Source of the DNA: Ignavibacterium sp.
GTDB lineage: Bacteria > Zixibacteria > MSB-5A5 > GN15 > PGXB01
Assembly (NCBI GenBank): GCA_020724775.1
Contig: DYGG01000006.1
Span: 20,153-84,152, forward strand
Direction: 5' to 3'
DNA: 64,000 nt
Of the stretch, positions 60,817-64,000 are shown one piece after another. Within the stretch, counting starts at the first letter, position 1, and each line of letters opens with the position of its first letter. The notes beneath the pieces were generated by a model. The model did not search any database and was not told where the DNA came from. It worked only from the letters and a program-made list of their open reading frames with translations. The translations under genes were made by a program, and so were the position numbers.

Positions 60817-61563
60817 ATGAGCGTTAAAACTGCGGCTGTCATCCTTGCCGCCGGTCTGGGAAAAAGGATGAAATCGGACCTTCCCAAAGTACTGCATACT
60901 GTCAACGGCAGAGCTCTGGTAAGTTACCTTCTGGAGACCCTTGCCAAACTCTCTCTCGATAAGATAGTTGTCGTTATCGGGCACAAAGGGGAGATGGTGA
61001 AAAAAGAGTTGCAGAATTTTCCGGTGGAATTTGTTTGGCAAAACGAGCAGCGCGGCACCGGAGACGCCGTCAAATGCGCACTCCCGGCTCTGAAAGATTT
61101 CTCCGGCTGTGTCATCGTCGCCAACGGTGATGTGCCGTTTCTTGCCCAGAGGACTCTGGAGTCTATGATCACCGCGCATCATGAAAGCGGCGCCAGCGCC
61201 ACCTGCATGACTGTGGTGCTGGAGGACCCCAAAAATTATGGAAGGATTCTGCGGGAGGGAAATAGCGACCGGCTGGAGGCGATAGTCGAGAAGAAGGATG
61301 CCACTCCGGAAATTCTGAAAATTCGGGAAATTAATTCCGGGGTCTTCTGTTTCAACGCGGCGGAACTGTTCTGGGCTCTTGACTTCCTCGATGATAATAA
61401 CGCCCAGAAGGAATATTATATTACCGACACCATCAAAATCCTCAAGAATGCCGGAAAACTCTGTCAGGTTTTCAGAATTGATGACCCGTTTGAAGTGGAA
61501 GGAGTCAATTCTCCTGAGGAACTGCAAGCGCTGGAAGCGGCATTTAATTCCCGAATGAGTTAA
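60817..61563 (+). CDS. GlmU-type UDP-GlcNAc pyrophosphorylase domain protein (no acetyltransferase domain)
   Basis: 248 residues. The nucleotidyltransferase motif AAVILAAGLGKRMKSDLPKV is followed by QNEQRGTGDAVKCALPAL, IVANGDVPFLAQRTL, the glycine/acid site NYGRILREGNSDRLEAIVEK and EINSGVFCFNAAELFWAL with YYITDTIKILKN. This is the N-terminal half of GlmU, which joins GlcNAc-1-phosphate and UTP. The C-terminal left-handed beta-helix acetyltransferase half (about 200 residues) is missing, and no frame for it follows. A separate acetyltransferase elsewhere, or another sugar substrate, is implied. Confidence 0.88.
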   Translation: MSVKTAAVILAAGLGKRMKSDLPKVLHTVNGRALVSYLLETLAKLSLDKIVVVIGHKGEMVKKELQNFPVEFVWQNEQRGTGDAVKCALPALKDFSGCVIVANGDVPFLAQRTLESMITAHHESGASATCMTVVLEDPKNYGRILREGNSDRLEAIVEKKDATPEILKIREINSGVFCFNAAELFWALDFLDDNNAQKEYYITDTIKILKNAGKLCQVFRIDDPFEVEGVNSPEELQALEAAFNSRMS

Positions 61564-61646
61564 ACTAATTCACCCCACCGACTGTATTAGTATATAGACT
61601 AACCTGAAAGCAGGATTTTGTCGATATTTAATTACGTAAAAATAGA

Positions 61647-61674
61647 TTGACAAAATTTTAAAACTTGATAATTT
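61647..61674 (+). promoter_or_regulatory. Predicted promoter of the small outer-membrane protein gene
   Basis: TTGACA (61647-61652), 16-base spacer, TAATTT (61669-61674) followed by C, in an AT-rich gap. Confidence 0.45.
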
Positions 61675-61712
61675 CAATTATAGCCTGCGAAGTTGCGGGG
61701 GAGTAAAGAAGA

Positions 61713-62180
61713 ATGAGAACACTTTATATTACATTGGCATTCATAATCTTAGCCGGGTCCGTTTCGGCTCAGTTTATCGATGAGGCTCGACTTAAGACCA
61801 CCGACAAGGATTATCTGGGTCTCAAGCCGGCTGATAAGCCATTTTCTCTCATAGACTTATCTCGCATCAAATGGAGCCACTCCTATTCTGTCAGTTACTT
61901 TTCTGGCGGAGGAGCCAGCGGCACGGCAGGGTTATATACCGCCTCTCTGTTTTACGAGTTTTCATCGGCGTTATCGCTTGACTTAAGTCTGGGAGTGCTC
62001 CATAACCCTGGCAGTTTCGTCAATCGGAATATCAGCACCGATGCCGCCTTTCTACCTGGACTGAAACTTGATTACCATCCTTCCGAGAAATTCCATCTGT
62101 CGGTGGGAGTCCAATCCTACCCCGGCAGCTACTACTACCCTTATTCACCTTACGATTACCGCTGGAGGTATGGACGCTGA
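61713..62180 (+). CDS. Small exported outer-membrane-like protein, unknown
   Basis: 155 residues with signal peptide ITLAFIILAGSVSAQ. The mature part is rich in Ser/Tyr with alternating strands (SYSVSYFSGGGASGTAGLYT, SALSLDLSLGVLHNPGSF, FHLSVGVQSYPGSYYYPYSP), suggesting a small or partial beta-barrel at the outer membrane. GGGGGAG precedes the ATG. It ends 28 bases before the LytR_C gene. No family recognised. Confidence 0.6.
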   Translation: MRTLYITLAFIILAGSVSAQFIDEARLKTTDKDYLGLKPADKPFSLIDLSRIKWSHSYSVSYFSGGGASGTAGLYTASLFYEFSSALSLDLSLGVLHNPGSFVNRNISTDAAFLPGLKLDYHPSEKFHLSVGVQSYPGSYYYPYSPYDYRWRYGR

Positions 62181-62208
62181 CCTGAGCGTGACATACATCC
62201 CTTAAAAA

Positions 62209-62706
62209 ATGATTAGCAGCCATTCTTCGAATAGAAAAATAAAGAGACGAAGCGCCCGCCCGAAAAAGCACTCCCGTCTTCTGGAGTTGATAATTCTGGC
62301 GGTTTTTGCCCTTGTAATAATCTATGGGGCAAGTTTCGCCTTGAAGATTTCCACCGGTGTCTCCAAGACGGTTGACACGTCGGTGGAAACGGTGCGGGTT
62401 CAGTTGCTCAACGGTTGCGGAGTTCAGGGTGCCGCCAATGCGGTCGCCCGGGCGATTTCCAGCCTGGTGCAGCCGCCGCTGGATGTGGATGTGGTGGAAG
62501 TCTATGACTTCAAAGCCTACGACGTTAAGAAATGCTTTCTTATCTCGCGCACGCCCGAACTGGGCAAGGCGGCCAGTCTGGCGCGAGCGCTGGGGCTTGA
62601 CGCCGACAATATCGTCTTTGAGCCGATTGAAAACAACTATCGCAGCATAGATGTGACCCTGGTATTGGGTACGGACTACGTGACGGTCTTCAAACCTTCA
62701 AAATAG
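62209..62706 (+). CDS. Membrane-anchored LytR C-terminal (LytR_C) domain protein
   Basis: 165 residues: basic N-terminus, one membrane helix (LLELIILAVFALVIIYGASF) near 25-45, then a LytR_C domain beginning VRVQLLNGCGVQGAANAVAR and ending VTLVLGTDYVTVF. The catalytic LytR-CpsA-Psr domain is absent. In FCB and other Gram-negative groups such proteins often sit just before rsfS, as here; their role is unknown, perhaps at the cell wall. Confidence 0.82.
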   Translation: MISSHSSNRKIKRRSARPKKHSRLLELIILAVFALVIIYGASFALKISTGVSKTVDTSVETVRVQLLNGCGVQGAANAVARAISSLVQPPLDVDVVEVYDFKAYDVKKCFLISRTPELGKAASLARALGLDADNIVFEPIENNYRSIDVTLVLGTDYVTVFKPSK

Positions 62707-62724
62707 GAGAATTTAGACAGGAAC

Positions 62725-63072
62725 TTGAAGTTAACGGCCTTGTCTATCGCACGCACAGCAGGAAAACTTGCTCTCACCAAAAAAGGTTACGACGTAAAAA
62801 TCCTCAAACTCAAGAACCTCACTTCGGTTTGTGATTATTTTGTAATTATTACCGGCGATGTCGATGTTCATGTTCAGGCTATCGCCGACGCCGTTGATGA
62901 GGGGCTCCTCGAAAAGGGCGTCAGACCGTGGCATCGCGAAGGGACCAAAGGAGGCAAATGGATTCTGCTGGATTATGTTGATGTGGTCGTGCATATCTTT
63001 CAGAAATCCGCCCGTGAATTTTATGCTCTGGAGCGACTGTGGGGAGACGCTCCCGTGGAAGAAATTAGCTGA
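62725..63072 (+). CDS. rsfS: Ribosomal silencing factor RsfS
   Basis: 115 residues from a TTG start (no suitable ATG nearby). Motifs: GYDVKILKLKNLTSVCDYFV, IITGDVDVHVQAIADAVDEG, WHREGTKGGKWILLDYVDVV, VHIFQKSAREFYALERLWGD. RsfS binds ribosomal protein uL14 and blocks subunit joining when nutrients are short. Length is normal. It lies between a LytR_C gene and rho. Confidence 0.95.
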   Translation: MKLTALSIARTAGKLALTKKGYDVKILKLKNLTSVCDYFVIITGDVDVHVQAIADAVDEGLLEKGVRPWHREGTKGGKWILLDYVDVVVHIFQKSAREFYALERLWGDAPVEEIS

Positions 63073-63134
63073 GTAGCCCCCGATTTATATTTGTCAAAAT
63101 CTGAAAATTCAATTTTTAACTTATAAGGTATGTT

Positions 63135-64000
63135 ATGGAAAGCACAGACCTTAAGAACAAAACTATTGCGGAACTTCTTGAAATCGCCGAGGCTTTAGAA
63201 ATCCCCGGAGTTTCCGGGCTGCGCAAATCGGAACTGATTTACAAAGTGATGGAAGCCACCTCGGCGAAAGAGGAGGGGATGATTTTTGCCGAAGGGGTGC
63301 TGGAAATCCTCTCGGAGGGATACGGCTTCCTGCGCTCTCCGGACTATAACTATCTTCCCGGTCCGGATGACATTTATGTCTCTCCCTCACAGATAAAGCG
63401 ATTCGATCTCCGCACCGGCGACACTATTTCCGGGCAGGTCCGTCCTCCCAAAGATAATGAGCGGTATTTTGCCCTTCTGAAAATCGAGGCAATCAATTTC
63501 GAAGATCCCGATGTTGCCAAGCACAAAACCTTGTTTGACAACCTTACCCCGTTATATCCCAATGTCCCTTTCACGCTCGAGGTGAATTCCGATGAGTTGA
63601 CCACCCGGATAATGGACTTGATGACTCCCATCGGCAAGGGACAGCGCGCCCTGATTACATCGCCGCCTAAGGCCGGGAAGACGATGATTCTGCAGAAGAT
63701 CGCCAATTCCATCACCACCAATCATCCCGAGGTCAAACTTATCGTTCTTCTCATCGATGAACGTCCCGAAGAAGTTACCGACATGCGCCGCTCGGTAAAA
63801 GGAGAGGTGATTTCGTCAACTTTTGATGAGCCGGCGGAGCGGCATGTTCAGGTTGCTGATATGGTATTGGAAAAAGCCAAGCGGTTAGTGGAGCACAGGC
63901 ATGATGTGGTGATTTTGCTTGACAGTATCACCCGTCTGGCGCGCGCCCACAACGCCGTGGTGCCTCATTCCGGCAAGATTCTCTCCGGCGGCGTGGATAG
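63135..64000 (+). CDS. rho: Transcription termination factor Rho (3' partial)
   Basis: About 288 residues are visible and the frame runs off the right edge. Rho N-terminal helices ([20 protein letters not shown]), the OB/RNA-binding domain ([40 protein letters not shown]) and the ATPase domain with Walker A in [20 protein letters not shown] and Walker [15 protein letters not shown] are all present. Rho is the ring helicase that ends transcription at rut sites. Start chosen at the ATG with AAGG eight bases upstream. Confidence 0.96.
   Translation, partial: MESTDLKNKTIAELLEIAEALEIPGVSGLRKSELIYKVMEATSAKEEGMIFAEGVLEILSEGYGFLRSPDYNYLPGPDDIYVSPSQIKRFDLRTGDTISGQVRPPKDNERYFALLKIEAINFEDPDVAKHKTLFDNLTPLYPNVPFTLEVNSDELTTRIMDLMTPIGKGQRALITSPPKAGKTMILQKIANSITTNHPEVKLIVLLIDERPEEVTDMRRSVKGEVISSTFDEPAERHVQVADMVLEKAKRLVEHRHDVVILLDSITRLARAHNAVVPHSGKILSGGVD

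Overview
The window reads as chromosomal DNA of a Gram-negative bacterium with an outer membrane, a type IV pilus, many lipoproteins and many secreted proteins. Two secreted proteins end in paired dockerin-like repeats of the GDANGSG...NILDAT type, and one ends in a C-terminal sorting domain of the NYPNPFN type. That mix is common in candidate phylum Zixibacteria and related FCB-group lineages; this placement is inference from protein style, not from a marker-gene tree. No CRISPR array, insertion sequence, prophage or rRNA was seen.

Layout. (1) 1-7.5 kb, plus strand: the 3' part of a divergent type VI secretion (T6SS) type locus with TssF-, TssG-, TssK-, TssL-like and TssM-like proteins plus a small exported protein, closed by a terminator. 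(2) 7.6-13.5 kb, minus strand, convergent with it: a transmembrane Ser/Thr kinase with a PEGA domain, two CsgG-like/TPR proteins, an outer-membrane beta-barrel and a lipoprotein. (3) A tRNA-Arg(TCT), a beta-helix/dockerin protein, glutathione peroxidase, pterin dehydratase, YceI and a CDGSH protein. (4) 18.5-24.6 kb, minus strand: an atypical chaperone-usher fimbrial operon with four DUF4402-like pilins. (5) A beta-propeller secreted protein and a GT22-type mannosyltransferase gene broken by an in-frame TGA. (6) 28.1-34.1 kb, minus strand: a tightly overlapped operon smpB-amidase-murI-rmuC-M24 peptidase-lipoprotein. (7) Housekeeping genes (nitrilase family, receiver protein, rlmN, S41 protease, HAD phosphatase, ogt) and an M29 aminopeptidase gene broken by an in-frame TAA. 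(8) 43.5-45.9 kb: a subtilase with PKD, cohesin-like and dockerin-like parts. (9) 46.2-54.5 kb: a pseudopilin, pilMNOPQ with an AMIN domain on PilP, and a large Ig-like lipoprotein. (10) 54.6-64 kb: acyl-CoA ligase, mtnA, small lipoproteins, panD, a GlmU-type uridylyltransferase, a LytR_C protein, rsfS and the 5' part of rho.

How it fits together. The cell-envelope theme is strong: a contractile secretion apparatus, fimbriae, a type IV pilus, peptidoglycan enzymes and several surface-protein types lie side by side. Across the window I see a recurrent promoter form, TTGnnn-N16/17-TAnnTT, at thirteen plausible sites. Two of these face away from each other and share one palindromic TTGCAA as their -35 element. 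At three sites the -10 lies so close to a start codon lacking a Shine-Dalgarno sequence that the transcript would be leaderless or nearly so.

The best candidates for undescribed biology are the reduced T6SS-type machine with its PASTA-like TssG and shortened TssM, the neighbouring kinase/CsgG/beta-barrel operon, and the DUF4402-pilin chaperone-usher system.
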